From: Marinilabiliales bacterium
Lineage (GTDB): Bacteria > Bacteroidota > Bacteroidia > Bacteroidales > ML635J-15
NCBI GenBank assembly: GCA_002869385.1
Contig: PKTB01000024.1
Location: 186,001 to 250,000 of the forward strand
Reading direction: 5' to 3'
Length of the DNA stretch: 64,000 nt
The notes beneath the pieces are model-generated. The model saw only the letters and a list, made by a program, of their open reading frames with translations. It was not told the DNA's origin and did no database searches. Below are positions 9,740 through 18,554 of the stretch, piece after piece. Numbering within the stretch: the first letter of the stretch is position 1; each line of letters opens with the position of its first letter. The position numbers were made by a program, and so were the translations under genes.

Positions 9740-9792
9740 AATCGAAAACCCACCCGGGTGCGCTGTTCAAATGGGAAGCGTGGTGAGTCTTA
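9740..9792 (-). ncRNA. abiF-type structured RNA upstream of the AbiF gene (candidate)
   Basis: On the minus strand the leader folds into an outer stem (9782-9787 with 9749-9754; CUCACC with GGUGGG) and an inner stem (CGCU at 9780-9777 with AGCG at 9764-9761) closed by a 12-nt loop containing CCCAUUUGAA. A second, competing hairpin is the self-complementary CACCCGGGUG at 9760-9751. A consensus promoter (9800-9832) places the transcript start a few bases before the outer stem. A conserved RNA motif just upstream of abiF genes is known and has been named abiF RNA; position, size and strand fit, but I cannot run the covariance model. The 3' end is not defined here. Confidence 0.65.
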
Positions 9793-9799
9793 TTACTTG

Positions 9800-9832
9800 C
9801 AAAGATAATATCATTTTTGATATAAATGCAAA
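9800..9832 (-). promoter_or_regulatory. Promoter for the abiF RNA and the AbiF gene
   Basis: Minus strand: TTTG at 9832-9829, a 21-nt spacer, and TATCTTTG at 9807-9800. This is an exact match to the Bacteroidota sigma-ABfr consensus (TTTG, 19-21 nt, TANNTTTG). Initiation about 7 nt downstream would start the transcript just before the first stem of the abiF RNA candidate. AbiF therefore need not depend on the hsdM promoter. Confidence 0.75.
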
Positions 9833-9892
9833 TTTTTCTTAAAATAAATAATTCTGAGATAATTTTATTTGTTGATTTTACTCTACTCATAA

Positions 9893-11107
9893 CTATAATT
9901 CTCCCCTAAACGCTTTTTGTAAAATACTCTTTTTTAACTCGTCTAAATTAGTGATTTTTTGCTGATAAACCTGTTCCAGTTTCTTTGTTTTTTCTGAAAG
10001 TTCGTCAAGCTTTTGAACTATTTGCTTTTGTTCTTTTATCGTTGATGGAACCTTAATTTGATGTCTTTTTATATCACCAAGTAAAAGATTTGGAACTGCT
10101 GTGCCTGCAGAAATCTTTACTAATGTTTTTAAATCTGCTTTTAGCAGGTAAGCACAAAATTTGTTATCAATAAATTCTGGTAGCGTTTTAATCACAGCTA
10201 CACTCTTTTGAAATGTTGTTTTGTATGTACGTGGGTCATTGGGGGCAAAAGCCATACGACCAATAGTTGCACCAGTATTTATTATACAAATATCACCTTG
10301 TTTTAAATCAGTTCGTTGATGTGTTTCATAAAAATCTTTTTCTGTTATTTGACGCCCATTTTCAAACAACAAAGTATCGTTACGAACATCTTTAGCACTC
10401 AAAAAATAAAATCCTGATTTTTCTTCATTTTGACAATTGCCGTGTTTCCCATCTGTAATTAAAGAACACACATTGCCTAAAGTTGTATTCTTCCAACTAT
10501 GTCCGTTATGAAATAAATCTTGCAAATAACTCTCAAACAGCTCCTTAGCATTTTTTAAATTTTGTTCTGTATTTGCTTTTGCCTTGTCTATTGCTGCAAA
10601 ACTACGGTCGAGAATGGAAACTATGCGGTGTTGCTCGGGAAGTGGTGGAATGGGGATTTCAATTAAACCAAGATTTTTTCGGCTAATTCTACTTCTTGTT
10701 GTTCCAGTAACTCTTAATTGTACATCTTTCAGATAATTATTTGACATCTGATAGTAGCATAAAAAAGTAGGATCTAGAAATTCTTTAGTTCTTATTATTG
10801 TACAGTCTACACCTGTTATCATTTTCGAATTGATATCAGGAATTATGCATGATTTACCTACAGGATCAGGTAAACGAGAAACTAATACGTCACCTGGTAG
10901 GATTTCAGTACATTTAAGTTTAATGAATGTTTCTTCAGATATATATCTTGCTTTTTCATCCTTGTCTTTATAAAATCCAAAACCAATGTTTCCAGTTTGT
11001 ACTAATCTGATACCATAACTTGATTGATCCTTACTTTCAATCCAGTTTCCATCTGTAAATACATCACAAACATCTATCAACTTCTTTATTTCCCAATCCT
11101 CTCTCAT
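9893..11107 (-). CDS. hsdS: Type I restriction specificity subunit
   Basis: The protein has 404 residues and determines the DNA target of the HsdMS and HsdRMS complexes. It shows the two-target-recognition-domain layout: TRD1 at about residues 1-155, ending at the conserved spacer IPIPPLPEQHRIVSILD; a coiled segment; TRD2 at about residues 205-350; and a second spacer (VPSTIKEQKQIVQKLDELSEKTKKLEQVYQ). The last residues, LKKSILQKAFRGEL, are the standard HsdS ending. It overlaps the ORF6N gene start-to-stop by 4 bp (ATGA type), so the two are translationally coupled. Confidence 0.93.
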   Translation of the reverse strand: MREDWEIKKLIDVCDVFTDGNWIESKDQSSYGIRLVQTGNIGFGFYKDKDEKARYISEETFIKLKCTEILPGDVLVSRLPDPVGKSCIIPDINSKMITGVDCTIIRTKEFLDPTFLCYYQMSNNYLKDVQLRVTGTTRSRISRKNLGLIEIPIPPLPEQHRIVSILDRSFAAIDKAKANTEQNLKNAKELFESYLQDLFHNGHSWKNTTLGNVCSLITDGKHGNCQNEEKSGFYFLSAKDVRNDTLLFENGRQITEKDFYETHQRTDLKQGDICIINTGATIGRMAFAPNDPRTYKTTFQKSVAVIKTLPEFIDNKFCAYLLKADLKTLVKISAGTAVPNLLLGDIKRHQIKVPSTIKEQKQIVQKLDELSEKTKKLEQVYQQKITNLDELKKSILQKAFRGEL

Positions 11108-12015
11108 TCTAATCCTTGTATTTCGTTAATTATGCGTTCCACCCAGCTTGTATCCATTTGAGAAAATGCAAAAAGTTTTTTTCCAAGGTCTTTTAACGAA
11201 GCTCCAAGATGATAGATTTCCTTTTCATCAATAATTAAGAATCTGTCGTGGCTACCAGGGGATTGTTTTATATCAAAATCTCCGTATTGTTCATTGGCTT
11301 TTTTAACATCAAGCGCAAGCTGATTACTTGTCTTCTTTGTTAAAAGAAGAACTTTTATTCCTTTTGCTTTTTTTGCTAATTGAGTAATTGTATTTTCATC
11401 GATATAATTATCAATAAGAGTAATGCTTTGCTTTGCCGAACGAATTATTTTTGAACTTAGTTCGTAAGCATCAAAAACCTGTCCCTCAAAGAAAACGCCT
11501 TGTGGAGGAATTTCCTTATTACTTTCAAGAGCTTTAAAAACCTGTTCAAAATATTTATCGTTTTCAAGTTGTTTTAGCTCAATTTTATCTAGCCTTTGAA
11601 AAATCGAAGCATTGTTCAATACTAACTTTCGCAATGAAATAAAAGCATCAATTATCATGATACTTGCATTAATTGCTGTATCACTTTTTAGTACTGCCGA
11701 CAACATTGCCACCCCTTGTTCTGTAAAAGCATAAGGTAATGTTCTTCTTTTTGTGGTCGCAAATTGCGACTGCAAATCTTCACTTGAATCTGTGGTCGCA
11801 AATTGCGACTGCAAACTCAGCCATTCTTCTTTTGTTAATTGAAACATATACCGCTCCGGGAAACGTTGTTTGTTACGCTTTACCTGTTCATTCAGCCTTT
11901 TCGTTTCAACTTGATATAAATAAGCAAGGTGGAAATCAATCATTACCTGAATTCCACGTATAGTAAAAATTCTGTTTTCAATTTGCTCGTTTGATATCGT
12001 TAGTTTTTTACTCAT
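11104..12015 (-). CDS. ORF6N domain protein with a C-terminal PLD-like domain
   Basis: The protein has 303 residues. The N-terminal ORF6N DNA-binding domain is clear: ENRIFTIRGIQVMIDFHLAYLY, then NKQRFPERYMFQLTKEEW, then LPYAFTEQGVAMLSAVL. From about residue 180 a second domain resembles phospholipase D-like nucleases (ITLIDNYID, then HDRFLIIDEKEIYHLGASLKDLG), matching an H-x-(R/K)...D motif; only one such motif is present, so activity would need a dimer. Between the two blocks is an unusual in-frame duplication (LQSQFATT twice). ORF6N genes are common passengers in type I loci of Bacteroidota; the role is unknown. The gene overlaps both hsdM and hsdS by 4 bp. Confidence 0.8.
   Translation of the reverse strand: MSKKLTISNEQIENRIFTIRGIQVMIDFHLAYLYQVETKRLNEQVKRNKQRFPERYMFQLTKEEWLSLQSQFATTDSSEDLQSQFATTKRRTLPYAFTEQGVAMLSAVLKSDTAINASIMIIDAFISLRKLVLNNASIFQRLDKIELKQLENDKYFEQVFKALESNKEIPPQGVFFEGQVFDAYELSSKIIRSAKQSITLIDNYIDENTITQLAKKAKGIKVLLLTKKTSNQLALDVKKANEQYGDFDIKQSPGSHDRFLIIDEKEIYHLGASLKDLGKKLFAFSQMDTSWVERIINEIQGLE
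11752..11815. repeat. 25-bp direct repeat, period 39 bp, inside the ORF6N gene
   Basis: TGTGGTCGCAAATTGCGACT plus GCAAA occurs at 11752-11776 and identically at 11791-11815. The core TCGCAAATTGCGA is palindromic. The 39-bp period is 13 codons, so the duplication is in frame and writes LQSQFATT twice. Copy number could vary by slippage. Confidence 0.9.
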
Positions 12016-13475
12016 ATTAAGTCACTAATGCTATTTAGAATTTCAGCACTTTCTTCATCTAATGCTTTTATTTCCTCAATAATTGTTTTCGGCTCACGCA
12101 AAGGAGCTTCATCAGGTGTGTTAGGATTCTTAACAGATAAATCAAAAGTTGTTTGATCGATATCTTTTATATTTATCGTCCAAGAGTTTTCACTTTCAGC
12201 TTTTGTTTTTTGTAATTCTACAAATTCAGCTAAATCATTTTCATTTAATGGATTTGTCTTACCCAGATTTCTATCTAGATTTAGCTGATAAAACAAAACA
12301 TTTTTTGTGGCTTTTCCTTTCTCGAAAAACAAAACTACTGTTTTTACACCTGCTCCGGTAAATGTGCCTCCCGGTAAGTCTAAAACAGTATGCAGATTGC
12401 AGTTTTCGAGTAGGGTTTTGCGTATTGCTACAGTGGCATTATCAGTATTACTTAAAAATGTATTTTTAATTACAACACCTGCTTTTCCGCCTGCCTTTAG
12501 TATATTTATAAAATGCTGTAAGAATAAAGATGCTGTTTCGCTGGTTTTAATTGGGAAGTTTTGTTGTACTTCAGCTCTTTCTTTTCCTCCAAATGGAGGA
12601 TTAGCAAGTATAACGCCATATCTGTCTTTTTCCTGAATATCGCTTAGGTTCTCAGCAAGTGTGTTTGTGTGAATAATATTTGGAGCCTCAACGCCATGTA
12701 ATATCATATTCATAATGCCAATGATATAAGCAAGCGACTTCTTTTCTTTTCCATAGAAAGTTCTTGTTTGAAGAGTCTCAATATCTTTGGTCGATAGATT
12801 TGGTTTATTAAGATAATTAAAAGCCTCGACAAGAAATCCTGCAGATCCTGAAGCACCATCATAAATTGTATCTCCAATTTTAGGATTAACAATTTTAACA
12901 ATTGTTCTAATTAAAGGACGTGGTGTATAATATTCGCCACCATTACGACCGGCATTTCCCATGTTTTTTATTTTGCCTTCGTATAAATGGCTCATTTCGT
13001 GCTTTTCTGCATGAGTTATAAAGCGAAGTTCATCAATTAGGTTAACAACCTCACGCAAATTATATCCACTTTGTATCCTGTTCTTTAATTCACTGAAAAT
13101 CTCACCAATTTTATATTCGATGGTGTCAGCACTTTCAGCATTTGCTTTAAACTTTTTTAGGTAAGGAAAAAGCTCTACATTAACAAAATCGACAAGATCA
13201 TCACCCGTTATAGCATTATGATCAATACGATCATTTTCTAACTTTGGTGCAGCCCATGTATTCCATCTGTATTGAACATCAATAATCCTGTTATAAGACT
13301 TCCCTGATAACAGTGCAGCAGTTTCTTTATCCTTTTCAAGATCATCAAGATATTTTAAGAACAGAATCCATGATGTCTGTTCAACATAATCCAACTCACT
13401 TCCACAACCAGCATCCTTGTGAAGGATATCATCAATATTTTTAAAAGTTTGTTCAAACATTGTTTTTGTATTCAA
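12012..13475 (-). CDS. hsdM: Type I restriction-modification methyltransferase subunit
   Basis: The product has 487 residues and is an N6-adenine DNA methyltransferase. The N-terminal HsdM domain starts MNTKTMFEQTFKNIDDILHKDAG. The SAM motif I is the variant DGASGSAGFLVEAF near residue 205, and the catalytic motif IV is NPPFG near 292 (VILANPPFGGKERAE). Before it, NAGRNGGEYYTPRPLIR is the usual YTPR segment. It is the first gene of the minus-strand operon, with a TACTTTTG -7 element at 13494-13487, and overlaps the next gene by 4 bp. Frame and motifs look intact. Confidence 0.95.
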   Translation of the reverse strand: MNTKTMFEQTFKNIDDILHKDAGCGSELDYVEQTSWILFLKYLDDLEKDKETAALLSGKSYNRIIDVQYRWNTWAAPKLENDRIDHNAITGDDLVDFVNVELFPYLKKFKANAESADTIEYKIGEIFSELKNRIQSGYNLREVVNLIDELRFITHAEKHEMSHLYEGKIKNMGNAGRNGGEYYTPRPLIRTIVKIVNPKIGDTIYDGASGSAGFLVEAFNYLNKPNLSTKDIETLQTRTFYGKEKKSLAYIIGIMNMILHGVEAPNIIHTNTLAENLSDIQEKDRYGVILANPPFGGKERAEVQQNFPIKTSETASLFLQHFINILKAGGKAGVVIKNTFLSNTDNATVAIRKTLLENCNLHTVLDLPGGTFTGAGVKTVVLFFEKGKATKNVLFYQLNLDRNLGKTNPLNENDLAEFVELQKTKAESENSWTINIKDIDQTTFDLSVKNPNTPDEAPLREPKTIIEEIKALDEESAEILNSISDLI

Positions 13476-13936
13476 AATTATCTATTCAAAAGTACAATTT
13501 TTTAAACGTTTTTTATTAGAAATAAATGTAATTTTTTGAAAAATTGAATTTCTGTTACTTACTTGAATTTTAAATAAAATAAAGAAGAGTTTTTTATCGT
13601 AATAAAAACTTTTTTTTCGATTTTCCGCCTACTACTTACTATTTAGAGTTTAACTTATTGATAGTTAGTGTTGTAACAAGCGTTGTAGGTTCAAAAATGT
13701 GCTTACTCACCTTACTATTTTTCATTTTTTTCTTTTTTGTTGTAATTTGTAGTAAAAAATGAATAATAAGTTACTACTTAAAAAATCTTTGTTTTCAATA
13801 CCTATAGAGGTTTGTAGTGATGTAGTAAGTTGTTTTGGCATTTTTTGTAAAAAAATTGTTTTTTTTAATAATTTAAAATAAAAAAACCTGCTACAATAAC
13901 TTTATGTAACAGGCTCAATTTTATTAGATTACCTCT
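13476..13936. other. 461-bp AT-rich intergenic region: hsdM promoter side and primase-gene terminator
   Basis: No gene was found. On the minus strand a -7-like element TACTTTTG (13494-13487) lies 12 bp before the hsdM ATG; no good -33 TTTG is placed for it. The far end holds the terminator of the primase gene (13887-13913). The middle is A/T-rich with several loose copies of the words GTAGTAAG and TACTTACT, but I see no regular repeat. Confidence 0.6.
13883..13915 (-). terminator. Rho-independent terminator after the primase/VapE gene
   Basis: On the minus strand the stem CCTGTTACA / TGTAGCAGG (one mismatch; 13913-13905 with 13895-13887) is followed by seven T. It lies 21 bp beyond the stop of the gene ending at 13937. 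Confidence 0.75.
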
Positions 13937-15967
13937 TTATTCTGTTAGTGATTTTACATAATATCCATATACTGGTAAATTATCGCCGATTCTCTTAGAT
14001 ACTCTTTCAAACCCCAAAAACCTCAATTCCTTACCAATCTTAACTGTACTTAGACTAATTGATGTTCTTTCTGAAATATATTCAAGAAGATCTGTTGCAG
14101 TTTTAAATTCGCCTGTTTCTTCATCTGCAGGAGCAAAGAACTTCATTAAAAGATCTCGTTCCGGTGTTGAGACCTGGTACTTTTTGTTGATCCAGTCGTT
14201 TTCTTTGATTTCATCGGGTGTAAGCTCAAATTCAAATTTAACTTTTGTGAGTAAATGATATGCCTGGGCCCAAACATCATTTATATCAATGTCTTTGCTG
14301 TAATTCCAATCTATACTGTCAATTTCAAAGCACAACCAACGCACAGAACCATTTTCATCAGTAAGAAATTCCCATCTGTCTGTTGACACAATAAAACTTG
14401 CTCGTCTTGCATGTACTGTTGCGCGCTTATCATAAGTTAACCTGGCTTTAACTTTGTCTTTTGAAAACATTGATTTGAATGCATTTATCTCTAATTTATC
14501 AGCTTGAGCCAGTTCGTCAAGATTGATTAAAAAGTTTTCAGTTATTGCAATCAAACTGTCTTTATCAGTTGCCATATTTTCAGCAATATAATTTTTTAAT
14601 TCCGGAGGACATAAAAAACGACAAAACGTTGATTTTCCTGAATTTTGTTTTGTACTTACCAGAATAAAGGCCTGTTTATTAAAGTAATGATCTTCAATTG
14701 CTGTTTTCACAGCTCTTACTAGCCATTTTTTAAAATGTTTTTCAAACCTTTCCTTGTAATGAGTAATAATATATGAAGAAAGTTTTAGAATGTAATCTGT
14801 TGTACCATCCCATTCCGGCAGATTCTTAAAGTATTCACGAAATACATGGTACTTTTCAACAAAATCAGACTTCAATAAAGCAATTAAATGATTTAGGCTA
14901 ATATTTATATTGTCCTTTTGTAATTTGACAAACATATTGTTTTCATTCATTTCCATCCATTCTGTTTCATCCTTTTTCTTGTATTCAAACCGATTACTGA
15001 CAACATTATATTTTAAATCATATTTTTTGCTTAAATATTCTTCAGTTATAATGAATTTGTTTGCAGTGATTGTTTTATTATCAGACTTTTTTGCAGGTAT
15101 TGTTTCTTCGTCACTATTGATTCTTTTATTCAAGCTTCGAATTACAATACCATGCTGTTTTGCAATATGAAAAAGAGTTTTAATACTAATCCCACTATTG
15201 TTGTTTTTAAGACACTTATTATATTGCTCGTTGCAATTCTCAGCTGAATAATCCTGATTATATTTGCTTATATCATGATAATAATTGCGGCCTGATTCTC
15301 CAAACTCCGATTCCAAGGCAAATCCTACTTTTAGCCAATCATCATAATTTGAGGTGATATCGATTCGCTTATTGTCAATTTGTTCGATAAGCTTCTCAAT
15401 ATCGTTTTTCATAATCTTTTCTGGATTTATCTTGAAAATCTCTGAGTTTGAATTGTAATATAAATCAGAATCATAGGAAACAAAACATAGCCTAGTAAAA
15501 TCTTTCCCAGATGGATCAATATTAACACCGGTTAGTTTTTCATAATAAGACTGAGTTCTTAAAAATGCTTCCCGATGTTTGGTAACGCTGTTGTCGGTTC
15601 GTACAAGTATTTTTATTCCCTTTCCACTGGGACTTTCAAAACATGCAAAAGTATAAATGCATGATTGAGCTTTTTTACGAACTTCATCAATGTTTTAAAT
15701 TTTATCAATATCAAGAATAATAATCCTTGAGTATTCCTGAAGAAGATTCTGCTTTCGTCCGTCTTTGAACATTCCTGAAGGAGTGAAAGCCGGCAAAGAC
15801 TTTTTCTTTGCCGTATATTCACTGTTTTTATCTTCTTTTATCAATTGTCTGAGGCTTTCAACATGATGTTTGAACTTTCCCTGCCTTATCATTTCAAGTA
15901 TGGTCTCAATATTTTTATTAGCTATAATTTTATTGAAATTCTCGAATATGCTTACTTCTGTCATCAT
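13937..15967 (-). pseudogene. BT4734-like primase / VapE (VirE) helicase-like protein of a mobile element, one in-frame TAA
   Basis: A single frame of 677 codons runs from ATG 15967 to 13937, broken only by TAA at 15695-15697 (LDIDKI stop NIDEVRKK). The first part (IILDIDK, then CFESPSGKGIKILVRT, then DPSGKDFTRLCFVSYD) is a BT4734/VirE-N primase-like domain. The next is a PriCT_2-like segment (DWLKVGFALESEFGESGRNYY). The C-terminal part is a P-loop VapE/VirE domain: TKQNSGKSTFCRFL near residue 442, Walker B-like FLINLDELAQ, then RRASFIVSTDR. Glu (GAA to TAA) would restore the stop. A start at the ATG at 15410-15412 (MKNDIEK) would still give a 491-aa C-terminal protein. Such genes are typical of Bacteroidota integrative elements. 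Confidence 0.75.
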
Positions 15968-15976
15968 TAGCCCTCC

Positions 15977-16267
15977 TTAAAATTTTTGTACTTTCACGTA
16001 ATTCTTTTTTAGAAATCTCTCTACATCTGATGCTTTGTAATAGATCTTATTCCCAACCTGAGAAAAAGGTATTTTCCTTTCATCACGATAAGTCTGTAGA
16101 GTTCTTTTACTAATTTTAAGGAGCAGCATTACATCTTGATTGTCGAGCCAGCGGTCGGATAGTGGACTTTCAGCATCCATTTTCATTTTAATAAATTTGT
16201 CTTCAAGTCCCTGCAGCTTTTCAATTATCTGTCTGAAAGCTTCTGATTCAATTGTTATTACGTTCAT
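15977..16267 (-). CDS. Helix-turn-helix (excisionase/MerR-like) protein
   Basis: The product has 96 residues. The region WLDNQDVMLLLKISKRTLQTYRDERKIPFSQVGNKIYYKASDVERFLKKN is a classic HTH_17/excisionase-like winged helix, ending in the wing and the YKASDVERFL segment. The N-terminus is a short coiled helix (EAFRQIIEKLQGLEDKF). Proteins of this kind sit directly upstream of the primase gene in Bacteroidota integrative elements, as here (9 bp gap), and usually act as regulators or directionality factors. Confidence 0.8.
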   Translation of the reverse strand: MNVITIESEAFRQIIEKLQGLEDKFIKMKMDAESPLSDRWLDNQDVMLLLKISKRTLQTYRDERKIPFSQVGNKIYYKASDVERFLKKNYVKVQKF

Positions 16268-16627
16268 ATTAAAAGGTTTTAAAATTTAACAATTGCCCCG
16301 GTATGGCCAATACCTTTTGGGCTGATTGGTTTGTTGCAACAAAAACCTTTTACAATAGTATAACATGAAAAAAGTCCAATTGGTCCCCAAAAGCAAGTTT
16401 TTTTCAAAAAAGTGCTAAATTACTTTATATCAATTGAATAAGTGAAAATGACATAAAAAAAGTCCCCGAACCTGCCCGGGGACTTTTTCAAAGCTTAATA
16501 TTCAGTATTTCAGTGAGATAAGATTTTAGTTGCAAAAAAGTCCCCGAGAAAAACAAAAAGTCCCCGCCAAAAATCAAAAAGTCCCCGAGATTTTGGGGGA
16601 CTTTTTTAAAAATTTCGGGGACTTTTT
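16268..16627. repeat. Cluster of AAAAAGTCCCCG repeats and hairpins (possible iterons)
   Basis: This 360-bp gap holds no gene but has seven copies of a GTCCCCG word: direct copies at 16462, 16540, 16560 and 16581, and inverted copies at 16477, 16595 (GGGGGAC) and 16616. Each is flanked by runs of A (or T for the inverted ones). The pairs 16462-16483 and 16581-16601 form stem-loops; the first has T5 after it and the second T6. A partial copy, GTCCAATTGGTCCCC, lies at 16372-16386. The array could act as strong terminators for the gene ending at 16628, or as a binding array for the adjacent HTH or primase proteins. Confidence 0.7.
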
Positions 16628-17650
16628 TTACCTGTTTTTGGGGTCAAAATACTTAGAAACGTCAATTTTTTTGGAACCGCTCACTCTTTTGTCTTCTCGA
16701 CTCGGTTTTAGGCAAGTACTAATTGTTGATTTTTTTAGGAGATTTCCTTTTTTATCATAAACAATTCTACTAATCAAATCTTCTAACTCTTTTTGATCAA
16801 TTTCAATGCCTCGTATGTTTTCTTCAACTTCAAAATTTAATGAGTCGTAAACAGCTGTTAGGAATTGATTAGTCTGTACATGTAATTGAATCTTAGGAAG
16901 CTTTATTTCCTGATTTTCTTTTCTCGTCTCTTCTTTTTGTTTATACTCAGCTTCAGGATCTCTTATTAAACTGAAGTCCATAATATCGTATAAGGCAGAT
17001 TTCTGTTTATCCTTTAAATTATTATCATCTTTATAGTAAGAACTGAACATTTTATGAAGGTATGACAGTACATTAATCATAAATATATTTGCCATTATAA
17101 CTAAATAAATGGCATTTCTATTTTTAGTCTTTTGTATTTTGACTAGAAAAAGTCTTGCATCATAGCAATTTCTTAATGCTACTTGTATGTTTTTCTTTGC
17201 GTAGTGAGTGATTTGATTATCATTAGCAGAATTTCGAAGAATGTTTTTTGATTTTACTTTTAGTCTTTCGAAGCTATCACCAAGAAGTAAGTTTAGCGTT
17301 TTGCCTTTTTCACAATATGGAACAGGCATTTTTTTTATCACATCTTCCAGCTCGTAAACTTTCTGAGGTATTAAATAAAGAATTGTTTCATTTTCGAAAA
17401 AATCTTTCTTAGGTATAAGTTTAAAATCTGCTTTTGCTCTAAAACCATATTGTCTGAATTTTATCTGAGAATTAAGCATTTTAATGTCATGATCTATCAC
17501 TTGAAGTTTAATCTCCACAGTATTGACTTTCTTAACTAAGTCAAGAATAGTAAAGTTTTCATCATCGTCATTTAGGTCGTGAAAAAACTTATTTACCAGG
17601 ATTTCTTTAAAAACATCGACATCAATACACTTATACGCTTCCAAATTCAT
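16628..17650 (-). CDS. Unknown mobile-element protein, 340 aa
   Basis: I do not recognise this protein. It has 340 residues, is basic, and has no signal peptide. The middle contains a hydrophobic helix (NAIYLVIMANIFMINVLSYL) that could be buried or membrane-associated. The C-terminal part (IEIDQKELEDLISRIVYDK, then KKSTISTCLKPSRED and VSKYFDP) looks like a small DNA-binding or oligomerisation end and resembles ends of plasmid/ICE proteins near excisionase genes, but this is only an impression. Its stop lies directly beside the GTCCCCG repeat cluster. Start ATG at 17650. Confidence 0.55.
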   Translation of the reverse strand: MNLEAYKCIDVDVFKEILVNKFFHDLNDDDENFTILDLVKKVNTVEIKLQVIDHDIKMLNSQIKFRQYGFRAKADFKLIPKKDFFENETILYLIPQKVYELEDVIKKMPVPYCEKGKTLNLLLGDSFERLKVKSKNILRNSANDNQITHYAKKNIQVALRNCYDARLFLVKIQKTKNRNAIYLVIMANIFMINVLSYLHKMFSSYYKDDNNLKDKQKSALYDIMDFSLIRDPEAEYKQKEETRKENQEIKLPKIQLHVQTNQFLTAVYDSLNFEVEENIRGIEIDQKELEDLISRIVYDKKGNLLKKSTISTCLKPSREDKRVSGSKKIDVSKYFDPKNR

Positions 17651-17919
17651 AATCAGTCATCAACAAGAACATAACACATTTTAACTTAATCATTTATACA
17701 AAACTACATCAGAATACTAAATATTGCATCAAATGTTAATAAATTGACCGGTCTTGTAAGTAGTTGATAATAAGTGTTTGATTTTGTAAATGATTGGTAG
17801 TCAGGGGTGATTTTTTTATTAACAATAGATGTAATCTATTTTCAATTCATTGTAATTCAACTCATTTGCGGATAATTACATTTTAATTATCTTGCGATTG
17901 AATAAAAAATATAAACATT

Positions 17920-18294
17920 ATGAAAGAGCCGGTTTTACCATTTGAGCATATTTATATTTTAGTAAGCTTAATGGAGACAAAAGTTGATGGAGATATTTGG
18001 GTTATCTTCTGTCTTGATAGCTATAGCGATTATATACTTTACCATGATGTGGCAAAATCTCCAAAAACTGATGAAGAAATGAAAATAATTCTTGAGAAAT
18101 GTTTCTATGAAATAAATGAGAACTATGATCCTGATAATCATTCTGAGATTACAACATTTTTTACAAATCTTCCTGATTTTGTTGTAGACATGATTTCCGG
18201 ACTTATAACACCAAATCAAAAAATTGTATTCGATGAAGAGCTTACCTTAAAAAAGACACGTCACTTAATGAAGCTATTTAAGGATAAAATGTAA
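17920..18294 (+). CDS. Hypothetical protein, 124 aa
   Basis: A small acidic protein with no signal peptide. The N-terminal part (DGDIWVIFCLDSYSDYILYHDVAKS) faintly resembles the central strands of an rve-type integrase/transposase core (a VLDxxSR-like step), but the following catalytic residues are not evident. It may be a domesticated remnant or an unrelated protein. It lies on the opposite strand from the rest of the element, about 230 bp inside the att-like end. The ATG at 17920 follows an A-rich leader, which is usual for this organism. Confidence 0.5.
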   Translation: MKEPVLPFEHIYILVSLMETKVDGDIWVIFCLDSYSDYILYHDVAKSPKTDEEMKIILEKCFYEINENYDPDNHSEITTFFTNLPDFVVDMISGLITPNQKIVFDEELTLKKTRHLMKLFKDKM

Positions 18295-18362
18295 TCACAA
18301 TTTACACACTTAAACAGTAGCTTCTAAATACTACATTTTTTGACAAAAACAACCTTAATTTA

Positions 18363-18394
18363 TTTGCATTTTAATGCTTTGTTTTGTACTTTTG
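18363..18394 (+). promoter_or_regulatory. Consensus promoter facing the att end
   Basis: TTTG at 18363-18366, a 20-nt spacer, and TACTTTTG at 18387-18394 match the Bacteroidota promoter exactly. Nothing coding follows: the transcript would cross the repeats and the tRNA-Ser fragment and stop at the terminator at 18561-18586, giving an RNA of about 180 nt. Confidence 0.65.
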
Positions 18395-18448
18395 TAGAAG
18401 ATCAATACAAAGATGTTTTTTGATGTAATTGAGCACATTTTTTAGGAT

Positions 18449-18550
18449 ATGATTTTAGGTGTCCAAAAAGTGTCCAAACAATTTTAGACTTTGTAAGACT
18501 TTGATTATAAACGCATTAGGAGTGGGGGTGAAATCCCTCTTTCTCCGCCA
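18449..18550 (+). other. att-like element end: arm repeats plus degenerate tRNA-Ser 3' fragment
   Basis: 18521-18550 ends in AAATCCCTCTTTCTCCGCCA, close to the 3' end of bacteroidal tRNA-Ser (T-stem, acceptor strand, discriminator G, CCA). The canonical GGTTCGAATCC T-loop is replaced by a one-base-shorter GGTGAAATCC, and no matching 5' half (GGAGAAA-type) lies within 90 bp upstream, so it is not a working tRNA. Just upstream are direct repeats: GTGTCCAAA twice (18451-18473) and AGACTTTG twice (18486-18502). This is the pattern of an integration site with arm-type recombinase sites. No integrase gene is in the window, so the enzyme may be at the other end or lost. Confidence 0.6.
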
Positions 18551-18554
18551 GAAT

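Noticed and set aside
16454..16627. CRISPR array
   Set aside because: The repeat word is only 7-12 bp, orientation is mixed, spacing is irregular and there are no cas genes in the window.
16530..16760. Plus-strand 76-codon ORF (MQKSPREKQKVPAKNQ)
   Set aside because: It translates the GTCCCCG repeats and then runs antisense into the end of the gene at 16628; no protein-like composition.
18521..18550. Functional tRNA-Ser gene
   Set aside because: Only the T-arm and acceptor 3' strand are present, the T-loop is altered, and no 5' half lies upstream.
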